Of a stretch of 64,000 bases of DNA, positions 24,101 to 31,250 are shown in pieces. Numbering within the stretch: the stretch's first letter is position 1; every line of letters starts with the position of its first letter. The position numbers were made by a program, and so were the translations under genes. The stretch comes from JARBUG01 sp035628915 (GTDB lineage Bacteria; Bacillota; Sulfobacillia; Symbiobacteriales; Symbiobacteriaceae): assembly GCA_035628915.1 (NCBI GenBank), contig DASPIW010000053.1:1-64000 (forward strand), read 5' to 3'. Below the pieces are notes generated by a model. The model was not told the origin of the DNA. It saw only the letters and a program-made list of their open reading frames with translations, and searched no databases.

Positions 24101-25376
24101 AGGTCTGATCCTGGGGGTCACCGGGAGTATTCCAGCGTGGCTGGTCCCATGTGACCATGTTCATGTGCCAATCACGAACCAGAGGTTCCGCGATCAGTTC
24201 CATCTTGCATTGGGAAGCCGGGACACCTGTGCAGGGCGTCGGAGAGGAGAGCTCGCTGTTAACCTTCATCAGCAGGGACGAGAACGTCACTTGCATGGGC
24301 GTACCCATGGTCGGTGAACCAGCCACCCCACGGAGTTGTGTCAGGTCGAACTGCAGTAAGTTGTACCGCGTATTCCCGCTTTTTAGGTATAGGTCGCTGG
24401 CAGCACTACTCGGGGATGTCTGCCCCTGCCAGATTTGCGCCCACATGCCAGAATCCGTGGAATTGAATTGAATGTAGAGATCGGGGTCAACCGTGACCGG
24501 CCAGGCGCGAGTTGGGTCCTGCAGCCACATCGGATCCACTTGGAGATCAATGGCGTATTGCTCCTCCCCAGTCTGCACCAGCGCTAGCGCCACATCGTCG
24601 GTGCGCACGCCGGCCCCATCGATGGCGAATGGGGCCTGCAGCACGGCACCAACCTCGTTAACGGCATCCGTGCGCATCAGCAAAACGGCCCCATCCTCAG
24701 CGGAGACTGGGGTCAATCCCTCCAGTTCAAGGGGAAACCGCCAGGTTGTCTTCCCAGAAAAGCGGTCAAGGATGATCTCTTCTTTCACCATGGATGCACC
24801 CACGTAGTACCGGTAGCGGTACCCGGCTCCTGGCGGAGCGAACTCTACCTGGTTTTGGCGGACAGTACCATGGAGCGGGCCCTCGGACTCATCGAGGGTC
24901 ATGGCGACGCGCCGACCGTCAAACTCCACCTGTACGCGCTGGGATCCCGGCGAACTGGTGAAACGGGCAGTCACAGCACCGGCTTTGTTCTTCCAGTTGA
25001 ACTGCCCCCGCGGCTCCGCCACGATGGTGTTGTCGATAATCTCAAAGACGCCGTCAGGAGTGGCATAGTGAATGGGTGTGGCGGAGAGCTCCATGCGGTA
25101 CCCCTTGGGCGTCTTGAACACCCGGCTGGTCGCTCCGCGCAGCGCCACAACTTCGTCTGCCGACACAGGCTTCAGTTTGCTCAGGGCTTCAGCACGTCTT
25201 TGATCGGCGTTAGGCCTCGCCGGCGGCTCCCGATCAGCCCCTACCGTCTGCCCGCTCGTCCCGCCGGATGCAGGGGCAGCAGCAACTTGCCTGGGGAGGG
25301 CAACCAAGCCTGCAACGAATACCGGAAGGAGTACCTGAGCAACCAGGCGCATGAAGCGCATTCTTGACATGATCAT
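18159..25376 (-). CDS. Secreted WapA-like Rhs/YD-repeat protein with C-terminal toxin
   Basis: About 2405 residues. The start ATG at 25376 follows AAGGAGG. A Sec signal (LVAQVLLPVFVAGLVALP) is followed by a domain shared with the upstream companion protein, a DNRLRE-like beta domain (about 300-530), an Ig-like segment, three fibronectin III-like modules (about 635-915) and a long YD-repeat region (about 1000-2180) that should form the hollow beta cage. The core ends FLTQDTYKGNPWEPWTQNLY and NPVNWIDPTGH, after which about 190 residues form the toxin tip. The last 80 residues (SSKHLASAGGRWAKFATDDA to VIVGTDGKIWTAFPVK) look like a small RNase-type toxin of the barnase/EndoU/colicin (BECR) class; that is a judgement from pattern only. 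The CAG codon at 18842-18840 is where all orphan tips begin. Confidence 0.92.
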   Translation of the reverse strand: MIMSRMRFMRLVAQVLLPVFVAGLVALPRQVAAAPASGGTSGQTVGADREPPARPNADQRRAEALSKLKPVSADEVVALRGATSRVFKTPKGYRMELSATPIHYATPDGVFEIIDNTIVAEPRGQFNWKNKAGAVTARFTSSPGSQRVQVEFDGRRVAMTLDESEGPLHGTVRQNQVEFAPPGAGYRYRYYVGASMVKEEIILDRFSGKTTWRFPLELEGLTPVSAEDGAVLLMRTDAVNEVGAVLQAPFAIDGAGVRTDDVALALVQTGEEQYAIDLQVDPMWLQDPTRAWPVTVDPDLYIQFNSTDSGMWAQIWQGQTSPSSAASDLYLKSGNTRYNLLQFDLTQLRGVAGSPTMGTPMQVTFSSLLMKVNSELSSPTPCTGVPASQCKMELIAEPLVRDWHMNMVTWDQPRWNTPGDPQDQTWTPGGEVCTAQTCPELPPEALLLKDDFPVYPKDYIDGGLQGANMIVNMTELTQRWLDGFPNKGVRLRIADVNGTGNALYFKVRSWDGASWSYGGPRMFVELTADTTKPTGAIVSPTLGTSVSGTVPVSVNVSDYLDNLDPGSLSRIDLLVDGNKASTVHAHEAGQYSGEVDLSGVPAGRHRLTARVYDLAGNWQDSSVDVYVTDGVLTSPANLRAGAVSATTTRLTWAPARASVLDGMTTPPITYVVERATNDRFTDAVTIGATAALTFDHTPPAGGPYYYRVAATTATVRSTPSNTAALGVPLAPAHLIAAALGGGQVQLQWPRSPSVADQFGLTYRVLRNGTPVQTVATNEWTDTVTAGQTYTYQVATVNAASLVSALTDPVSVTASGQTGPAAPAGVRAITERDNRIAVAWTPTGTPNAGYRVYRSTDQVNWLAVNTQPVTSWFYVDSGLTEGLTYYYQVETMVDAVTGPRSPAVGAVAAPIRRLGVDDRWTMLPVGAPGASGFVNLQNGNMVLQATDAVLPGPVLANVLRRTYNSQGTADGLLGGGWRLNTEWRLEDRGHSLIITEGDGTEHRFRNGGQTGYWVSDEPRYHWDVTYSGGFYILRQPDQTEYKFDAAGVLTQIRDRTGNTLTYEYNSRGQLYRVTNGAGRSFTFVYDAGDRLVQVNYPTNRFVQYGYDQAGRLAQVRDAVGDVTTYDYDATGLLLGVIDPAGRWVAVAYDRSDRITSWTDGMGNQTRVAYDGGHVSITDPHGGRTLFEVNQYGWLTRLTDAEQSKLAVPAPWIYAYSQTAGEWSITATSPLGLVTTARFDGRGNVVEVEEQGTDLTAPGVNSRITRHYYGGSEGTNNAGPNDLWKSVDPEGNETQVFYTASGPKRVERTVDALGNTTTYTYHPGNSGMIATISQANQHVQSFVYNAQWDVEAIYEDVYNPVTGSVTRLQRTFGYQDGMPVSESELHEPGASAVPLTRTFDPLDRVIRTAYPDGSQETVVLDPSGQVGVSVSRAGLRTAVAYDAAGRPTIVTGPDGGVVRSTYIGLQLTSIESQDGLVTRYSYDALYRPTATLNPDQTVQRVEYDAVGNATAMLKGPAALFDNPGASAYRVSATYYLANLVRSVKEPLPSYALLAATDATVHPDCVGTGTVCQMQAYTYDRNGKVRTMTDGNGYVTAYDYDKLGRLRFVTDALGTPTEYEYDDVGNQQKVFKAGYPRLWQASDGSWEDGQPDTYVYDSLGRLVKETTSILGINRATNYSYSPSGDLLSEQRPDGITVQYGYDAGHHNVQVHYANTTDQLSDVRFSVDAGGRRLMRSDEYGNTWYGYDAMGRPVSVRGLVDQVGYEYDAVGRRTALEFSLGRVTYTYQNGRLNTISDPVGYTTQFGYDANGHNTTISLPTANLTNTYYNLPSGETTDRLATRQWKSKDGTKTWWSGAYRYDHPGNVREATLTWHSSIATSANKLPGTQTITYTYDKLYRLANYHDTDTYKSLKTYSYEYDAAGNRLNAGNTTVDGKLRWKTPAGTVVSLEKRYDPYDSHILYASGAFAPLYEQVGPNGGQRNISYSATGTFQNEQYYFPENTEGGRDYATFYTYDAAERPNRVAIENAAGACYDQIREFTNDGDGRMIDAWSVYPGCGYRDRVVYEYDGQTVVSENSGHGSNHVWYITLPGSPAPLYSLRIRGRELKADTHITDHLGSTVEVVDYTAKISNWYTYDPFGVIEGSSSELINSYTFTSSVRDDVTGLYFMGARVYNAQMGRFLTQDTYKGNPWEPWTQNLYVYVGNNPVNWIDPTGHDVCAPGQSDCTAPVSGPGEDIPTWVTAIGEAATWLVEQAYAACKALSEPELTCGQAIEATGMITAMPANAATIDAAFSGLSMLTTTSEWSGTVSQASQAAFKAADTAGDFTVSSKHLASAGGRWAKFATDDAAEVSTWIKEALKSSNAQFLANNRPDSFKVIVDVGREIGTKGERAIQVIVGTDGKIWTAFPVK

Positions 25377-25396
25377 GGGTATGTCCTCCTTCAGGT

Positions 25397-28300
25397 TTAG
25401 TGCGCCCATGCCCAGAGTCCCAGGCGGTGCGGGAACGGTTCAACCATTCGCCACAAGCTGGGTCCGAGGTTGAAAAGCGGTCCATGCCACGCGCGTACCC
25501 GATAGTAGCCCGCGGGGAAAGTAAGTCCCTGGCGGAAGGTCGTTGCCAAAGTCTTCTCCGGCTGCACTTGGGCGCCGTCGAACCAGACGGTGCCGACTGC
25601 GTTCGCCTTCAACAACCCTTCCAGTACGATGCGGTAGGTGTTGGCGGGCACCGTCCCGGAGACTTGCACCAACTGCCAATCCACCGTGCCAAGGATTGGT
25701 GCGGAGGCCATGCTTGAGAGTTCATGGCCTTCCCGATCCTGGAAGACAAGGCGCACGACGATGCCGTCGCCGGTCACAGCAGACGTTTTCACCCGGAAGC
25801 CTGCGGCCAGGGGTTTCCCGACCAGTCCCGGACCCTGGAAAACGATTTGCCGTAACCCGTCATCGCCGGTTGTGCCGGACCGGGAAACCCGCAGCGATCT
25901 GGCCCCGTCCGCTTTGGTTGCGGTATCTGGCACGTAATTGCCTAACCCAACTTGCGCCCACTTGCGGGGGAAGCCCTGCGTATCTGTCACCTCGAGGCTG
26001 GGATTGGCTGCACCATTGAAAAGCAGGTCGAGCCGGGTCGCCGTCGTTTGCGTGGCCAGTCCCTCGACCGAGCCGGTAGAGAAACTGGCAGAGGTGGAGC
26101 GCTCCAGGTCATATCGGAGGCCATTGCCAGCCCACATGACTGTGACCTCGCCCTGGGGCCCGGCCGTAACCTGGCTGACCGCCGGCTGTCCGGGCAGCGT
26201 GAGCTCAATCACGTCCGTCTGGCCGGTACGCTGCAGCGAGTCGAGCAGTTTGACCCGCACTTCGTAGGTTTCCGGCTGGGTGGGCACCGACCAGGCCACC
26301 TCGAATGATGCGCCCGGGGTTACGGAACCGCTGCCTGACTGCAGGTTCCATAAGGTCGTTCCCTTGATGCGATACTCAACGCCACCCCATGAGACGGCGG
26401 TCTCACTCCTCGCCGTCAGCATGAGCTGTCCACCCGGACCGCTGGTGCTACCCGCCGAGACAGAGAGGCTTCCTACCGGATAAGCGCCCGATACAGCGTT
26501 CCCTTCGTTGCTGGCAGTGGGGGACTCTCGCCCCACTCCATCCACCGACCGAACGACATAGAAATAGCGGGTGCCGATGGTGGCTGTGTAGTCCAAATAC
26601 TCCTGGGCAGCCACGGGAGTCTGGTTCAGTTTGGTATAACCAGATCCACTGATCGTCGAGCGGTAGACGTTATAGCCGGTCGTAGCGCTGGTTGCGCTGG
26701 GGTCCCATTGGAGGGAGATGTGATCGGCGTTACCCCAAGCGCCGCGCAGAACAGGCGGTTCGAAGATCAGTTGGATCTGGTCCGTGGCCTGGAACGTGCT
26801 GCCGTTCAGGTCGCTGACTTCAACGGTTACCGTACGGGAGCCCCAACCGGATGTCAGGGTCCAGTTACGGCTGGATTGATAGGGCTCCCAGGCCGAAAAG
26901 GCCGCGTCCGATTCGTTTTTGAACCGCATCTGAACGGGGTTATTGACGGCAGTCACCGACAAGGCCGCGGGGGCATTAGCCGTCTGCGCCGCCCCGCTGT
27001 TGATCTGCAGCGAAACGGTGGGCCTGGATGTATCCAGGGTGATGGTGTCGGTGGCCGTGGCGGAGACGTTGAGGGCGCGGTCCCGGTACTGCACTGCCAC
27101 TGTCCGCAGACCGTTGGTCGCGGGGATAGTCCGCCACTGCGTGGCCGCATATGCCTCCCAGGTGGTCCATGCCCCGCCGTCCATGGCGAACCGCATCTGA
27201 TAGATGCCGCCGGCGTCCTGAGCGGGCAGTTCCAGGTAGGCGTTTGAGGTGTTCGTGTAGGTGCCACCCCGGTTGATGGTGAGGGATCCCGTGGGCAGAA
27301 CCGTATCCACGGTGAACGGCGTAAAGGCCGATGGCGCGGAGGCGATACCTAGATTGTCCCAGGCGGTCACAGACACACTATAGGCACCGTCGGCCGGCAG
27401 TGCCGTCGGGAGCGTGTAGCTCGGGGTTGTGCCCACTTTGCGCTTCGAGTCATAAACGATAGCTCCGGCCCCGTCCTTGACAACAACCTGGAAAGCCGCC
27501 TGTTGGTCCCCGGCGTTGGGGTCCCCGAAGGTCCAGGTGAACGCGGGGGTTCGGGTATTGGCCCACCCATCGTTTCCGGTGACGATCGGGTTAGAGACAC
27601 TGGGTGCGCCAAATAGCAGTCTGGCAAACCAGGTGGTATTACCCCAGGTTAAGTCAATGCTCGTATACGGAGGACCAATCCGTGCAGCAAGTGGCGACGA
27701 GCCCACTGAGGAAAAGAGTGTGGTATACGGAGTCCATTGATTGGTAGCGCGGTCCCAACTTGCGCTTGCGATGGTGCCATTGCTATAGCCGTAGAAGACA
27801 TACAGCCGTCCGTCCGGTGCGATGGTCGTTGCTTGGGCGAGTATGGGACTCCTCTCGGGTGCCTGAGCGATCGCTAGTGGTGTGGCGGGACTGGTAGGGG
27901 TTACTTCTTTCCACCGCCAAATCGTACCGTCCGCGAGTTGGAAACGGCCGGTCGAGTCATACGTGACGGTGTAGGGGGCGTCACCACACAGGTCGCCGGC
28001 CAAACACCAATTGTACTTGGTGCCGGCAGATGAGGAGGCGTATGAACTGCCGCTCCACCGATTGAACCAGTAAAGCGCGCTGTAAACGTAGCTCGCACTC
28101 ATCTCCCCATAGGCGAGAAGCATGTTACCGTTTGTCCGGTCCGCCGCGATTTCATAGCCATTGACCACGAAAGAAGTATCGAGCGAATAGGTGCTGCCCA
28201 GGCTACTCGCTCCGGTGGAGTCGGTTACGGTAACACGCCGATACCTCAGGTATCCGATTGGGTCGTAATTGCTGTTCTGTGAGCCAAGGTCGAAGGCAAC

Positions 28301-29431
28301 ATGCACGTACGTGTAGTTGCCCGCGTCGAAGGCCGCCATCTCGGAGCCCATTAGCCACGTGTTTGCATTGCAGATTGACAGCAGGGTTTTGGCGGCACTG
28401 TAGGGCTGTTTGTCGAGCCGGTCAGCGGTGAGGGTCGTCCGCCAGTAGTACAGCTCATCGTAATCCCCATTGGTGCAGCTTTTCCCAACGTTGTATTTGC
28501 CCCCAACGAGATGCACTGTTCCATCCGGCATGATATCGATGGACGGGTCGACGAGACTGGTGTACCCGGGCGGCATCAAGGACGTGGCCGGAGTAAGCCA
28601 GGTCAGTCCGCCGTCCTTACTCACGCGCCATTGGAGCTTGTCGCCCACGACAATCAACGTGCCATCGCTGAGCGTAAAGACCCCCTGGCCTTTCGTGAGA
28701 CCGGCCACAGCCCTGGTGGTCGGGTCCACCACCACCGGATACTGCCTGTCGGGCGCCGACAGCCACCCCTTGTCCACGGAAAGGGTAATTACCGTACCCT
28801 CCGGATTAACTGACGCCGTGACGGGTGACTGGACTCCTGCCGCGTCTTCAGCAATCAATCCGGAGATCTCAAAGACGACCTCGCCCTCGGGGGTCGGACC
28901 GAAGAGCAGTTCGCCGGATGGTCCGGACCAGACGGAGAGGTTGCGAAGCTGCATATCGAATTCCCAACGGTTTGCGGCTACGGGGCGGTGTAGAACGATC
29001 TCCTCCTTGACCTCCCGCGCGGTTACCGATAATCTCAAGTCGGCGTCGGCCCACAGGCCCGGGTAGGTGAGGTAGCCGTGGCGTTCCGTCGCGACTACCT
29101 TGTTGGCGTTGCGCGGCACAAAACGAATCGCCTGGTCCTTGACATTCAGGATCTCGTACCCGCCTTGGCTATCAGGCGAAAAGCGGGCAGAGTAACGCCC
29201 CTGCAATTGCGTCCACCAGCGCCCCTCCCGGTCGTGGCGCATGGGACGTGCAGCAAGACGCGACTTGCCCGCAGGGTGTGCTTCTTCCAGGCCGACCGTG
29301 CTTTGAGCAGCAACCGTCAGCTTGGGGTTACTAGGAGCCGCTTGTGCGAGTGGAGCCGTAGGCGGGAGCGCAGCGAACACTAAGAAGATTCCGAGCAACC
29401 GAATAAGCAGCCTGCCTGTCCTCTCACGCAT
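25397..29431 (-). CDS. Large secreted multidomain companion of the Rhs protein
   Basis: 1344 residues with a Sec signal (LLIRLLGIFLVFAALPPTAPLAQA). An N-terminal domain of about 240 residues (VKEEIVLHRPVAANRWEF to DRQYPVVVDPT) resembles the equivalent part of the Rhs protein. Then come a sialidase/BNR-like section with an Asp-box (SKDGGLTW) and repeated VSFDG-type strands, Ig-like modules, a fibronectin III module (PPVLRGAWGNADHISLQWDP) and a C-terminal carbohydrate-binding-like beta domain (LEVTDTQGFPRKWAQVG). The gene ends 20 bases before the rhs start and shares its promoter, so the two are co-expressed. It may help the Rhs protein to attach to the wall or to target cells. No catalytic residues are recognised. 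Confidence 0.8.
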   Translation of the reverse strand: MRERTGRLLIRLLGIFLVFAALPPTAPLAQAAPSNPKLTVAAQSTVGLEEAHPAGKSRLAARPMRHDREGRWWTQLQGRYSARFSPDSQGGYEILNVKDQAIRFVPRNANKVVATERHGYLTYPGLWADADLRLSVTAREVKEEIVLHRPVAANRWEFDMQLRNLSVWSGPSGELLFGPTPEGEVVFEISGLIAEDAAGVQSPVTASVNPEGTVITLSVDKGWLSAPDRQYPVVVDPTTRAVAGLTKGQGVFTLSDGTLIVVGDKLQWRVSKDGGLTWLTPATSLMPPGYTSLVDPSIDIMPDGTVHLVGGKYNVGKSCTNGDYDELYYWRTTLTADRLDKQPYSAAKTLLSICNANTWLMGSEMAAFDAGNYTYVHVAFDLGSQNSNYDPIGYLRYRRVTVTDSTGASSLGSTYSLDTSFVVNGYEIAADRTNGNMLLAYGEMSASYVYSALYWFNRWSGSSYASSSAGTKYNWCLAGDLCGDAPYTVTYDSTGRFQLADGTIWRWKEVTPTSPATPLAIAQAPERSPILAQATTIAPDGRLYVFYGYSNGTIASASWDRATNQWTPYTTLFSSVGSSPLAARIGPPYTSIDLTWGNTTWFARLLFGAPSVSNPIVTGNDGWANTRTPAFTWTFGDPNAGDQQAAFQVVVKDGAGAIVYDSKRKVGTTPSYTLPTALPADGAYSVSVTAWDNLGIASAPSAFTPFTVDTVLPTGSLTINRGGTYTNTSNAYLELPAQDAGGIYQMRFAMDGGAWTTWEAYAATQWRTIPATNGLRTVAVQYRDRALNVSATATDTITLDTSRPTVSLQINSGAAQTANAPAALSVTAVNNPVQMRFKNESDAAFSAWEPYQSSRNWTLTSGWGSRTVTVEVSDLNGSTFQATDQIQLIFEPPVLRGAWGNADHISLQWDPSATSATTGYNVYRSTISGSGYTKLNQTPVAAQEYLDYTATIGTRYFYVVRSVDGVGRESPTASNEGNAVSGAYPVGSLSVSAGSTSGPGGQLMLTARSETAVSWGGVEYRIKGTTLWNLQSGSGSVTPGASFEVAWSVPTQPETYEVRVKLLDSLQRTGQTDVIELTLPGQPAVSQVTAGPQGEVTVMWAGNGLRYDLERSTSASFSTGSVEGLATQTTATRLDLLFNGAANPSLEVTDTQGFPRKWAQVGLGNYVPDTATKADGARSLRVSRSGTTGDDGLRQIVFQGPGLVGKPLAAGFRVKTSAVTGDGIVVRLVFQDREGHELSSMASAPILGTVDWQLVQVSGTVPANTYRIVLEGLLKANAVGTVWFDGAQVQPEKTLATTFRQGLTFPAGYYRVRAWHGPLFNLGPSLWRMVEPFPHRLGLWAWAH

Positions 29432-29449
29432 GGTGCTTCTTCCTCCTGT

Positions 29450-29670
29450 GTTTGCGTGCTGAAACAGAAGATATTTCGCCTATCGTTAGAGTAGTTGAGA
29501 TATTTGTCAATTGTCCATATCTTTTCGTTCGACATAAAACGACCAAGCTTCGACCTATTATATGTTTTTTGCCGAAAATATGTACTCTGTGATTTGCCTA
29601 TTGCTGTACTTGACAGATGATGTCGCGTCAACCGTAGAATGGAGTAGGGCTGACTCTTCCGACAAGCGAG
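29450..29670. promoter_or_regulatory. AT-rich divergent promoter region
   Basis: This is a marked AT-rich island in a GC-rich window, between the secreted-protein operon (leftward) and the conjugation operon (rightward). On the plus strand TTGACA (29610-29615) is followed by TAGAAT (29635-29640) at a long 19-base spacing. Several TATAAT-like sextets occur on the minus strand (for example in the complement of CGACCTATTATATG). It probably carries promoters for both operons. Confidence 0.5.
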
Positions 29671-30552
29671 GTGACCACCCTGAAACCGAGACTATGGGGC
29701 GCCGCACGCTGGGTCATCTGGATCCTCGCCGGCTTCGTCATGCTGCGGGGACTCATCTCCCTGCTGCCTGACTCGCAGGCCGCCGCCGGCCCCGCCCCGC
29801 CCCCGGTCGCCGCCGAACCGCCCGCCGACCCGCGCATAGCCGGCTTCGCCGCCTTCTTTGCCCGCGAGTACCTCACTTTCACCCCCGCCGACCCGGCGGA
29901 GCGGGCGGCCCGCCTCGCCCCCTTCCTCGCCCCGGGCATCGACCGCACCGGCGGCCTCGACAGCAGCGGAGCGGCCCACGCACAGTCAGTCGTCGGGCTC
30001 TGGCCCTGGCACCTCGAAGACCGGGGCCCCGGGCGCTGGACGGTGACGGTCATCGCACAGGTCCAGGACGGGGCCGAAGCCGGCAAAGCAGCGCCACCCC
30101 CCAGGTACCTGGCCCTCTCGGTCCCGGTAAGCGCCTGGAAGGGTGGTTTCGCTGTCTCCGCGTACCCCGCGTTCGTCCCCGTGCCACTGGACAAGCCCGA
30201 CGCCGAGATGGGCGCCCCGGATCCCGGCGAAGTGGTCTCCGAGACGGACGCCGAAGTGCGCGACCTGCTGCTCGGCTTCCTCAAGGCCTACACGGGCGGC
30301 ACGCCCGCGGAGATCCGCTACTACCTGCTCCCCGGCGTAGAACTGCCCGGCCTGGGCGGCCAGTTCGCCTTCCGCGACCTGTTAAGCTTCCAACTCCGTA
30401 AAGATGGTGAACGCTACTGGGCCGCGGCGGTTGCCCTGCTGCGCGATAGCGCCTCGGGCGCCGATTATCGTCAGCATCTGCTCCTGGAGCTATCCAAAGG
30501 TGAACGCTGGTACATCAAGGACATCGCACAGAAAGGGGGCGCCGGCCAATGA
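29671..30552 (+). CDS. TcpC/VirB8-like conjugal transfer protein
   Basis: A 293-residue protein starting at GTG 29671. One N-terminal membrane helix (WVIWILAGFVMLRGLISLLP) is followed by an Ala/Pro-rich linker and two NTF2-like halves (ITFTPADPAERAARL-type start; FLKAYTGGTPAEIRYYLLPG in the second). This is the layout of the TcpC family, the VirB8-like scaffold of Gram-positive type IV secretion systems. It is first in a five-gene operon and overlaps the next gene by 4 bases. Confidence 0.85.
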   Translation: MTTLKPRLWGAARWVIWILAGFVMLRGLISLLPDSQAAAGPAPPPVAAEPPADPRIAGFAAFFAREYLTFTPADPAERAARLAPFLAPGIDRTGGLDSSGAAHAQSVVGLWPWHLEDRGPGRWTVTVIAQVQDGAEAGKAAPPPRYLALSVPVSAWKGGFAVSAYPAFVPVPLDKPDAEMGAPDPGEVVSETDAEVRDLLLGFLKAYTGGTPAEIRYYLLPGVELPGLGGQFAFRDLLSFQLRKDGERYWAAAVALLRDSASGADYRQHLLLELSKGERWYIKDIAQKGGAGQ

Positions 30553-30860
30553 CACGCCGTCGCATCAGCAGTCTTGCTGCCATCTCCCTCGTAATCCTCA
30601 CCGCCTCGGTCGCCGCTGCAGCCGCCGATCCGACCACCGTCAACCCGGGCGTCAAAATCGGCCAGTGGGTCTACGAGAACGTGGCCGCCCTGTTTGCCCC
30701 GATCCTCGCGGCGGTCTCCCTCTACTACCTGGCCAAACGCCAGTTCACCAAGTTCATCTCCTTTGCCGCCTTCGCCATCCTGGCCGCCCTCCTGATCTTT
30801 GGCGCCAACGAGTTCAAAGACTTCGGGGTGTCGCTCGGCAAGTGGTTCATCGCCAAGTAG
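30549..30860 (+). CDS. Small membrane protein of conjugation operon (VirB2/TcpD-like)
   Basis: 103 residues: a signal or first helix (LAAISLVILTASVAAAAA), a second helix (VAALFAPILAAVSLYYLA), a basic loop (KRQFTKF) and a third helix (FAAFAILAALLIFGANEF). Its position between the VirB8-like and VirB3-like genes and its topology fit the pilin-like or TcpD-like small subunit. It overlaps the previous stop by ATGA, so translation is coupled. Confidence 0.7.
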   Translation: MTRRRISSLAAISLVILTASVAAAAADPTTVNPGVKIGQWVYENVAALFAPILAAVSLYYLAKRQFTKFISFAAFAILAALLIFGANEFKDFGVSLGKWFIAK

Positions 30861-31244
30861 ATGGACCGGCGCATTCGGCTTCATACATACGCCCAGGTCT
30901 GGCGCCTGGAGCGGGTGATCTACCAGATCGAAGGGATCAGCCTGCCCTTCGCCGTCACCGTGCAGCAGGTGGCCATCTTCTTCGGCACAGCGGCGGCCAT
31001 GGCCGTGCTCAGCCACCTCGTACCCGGTTTCGCCCACATTGGCCTGCTGGTCCGCTACGTCGCACTCCCCGCGCTGATTAGCTGGTTCCTGACGCGCCAG
31101 CGGCTGGACGGCAAGGTCCCCCACCGCTGGCTCCTGTCGATGCTCGCGTACTGGGCCGGCCCCAAGCGCCTGAACCGGCTGCAGCCCATGGCAACCGGCG
31201 AGCGGCGCCGAATCCAAATCATCGTCGGATTTGGCCGGGAGTGA
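30861..31244 (+). CDS. TcpE/VirB3-like conjugal transfer protein
   Basis: 127 residues with two central membrane helices (VAIFFGTAAAMAVLSHLVPG and VRYVALPALISWFLTRQ) between basic ends (YQIEGISLPFAVTV, RLNRLQPMATGERRR). This matches the TcpE family of Tn916-like systems. The start codon directly follows the previous stop. Confidence 0.78.
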   Translation: MDRRIRLHTYAQVWRLERVIYQIEGISLPFAVTVQQVAIFFGTAAAMAVLSHLVPGFAHIGLLVRYVALPALISWFLTRQRLDGKVPHRWLLSMLAYWAGPKRLNRLQPMATGERRRIQIIVGFGRE

Positions 31245-31250
31245 TACCCC

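Noticed and set aside
18210..29400. Many long plus-strand open frames opposite the Rhs and companion genes
   Set aside because: They are antisense shadows in GC-rich coding DNA. They lack ribosome sites and family features, and the minus-strand frames carry clear repeat and domain signatures.
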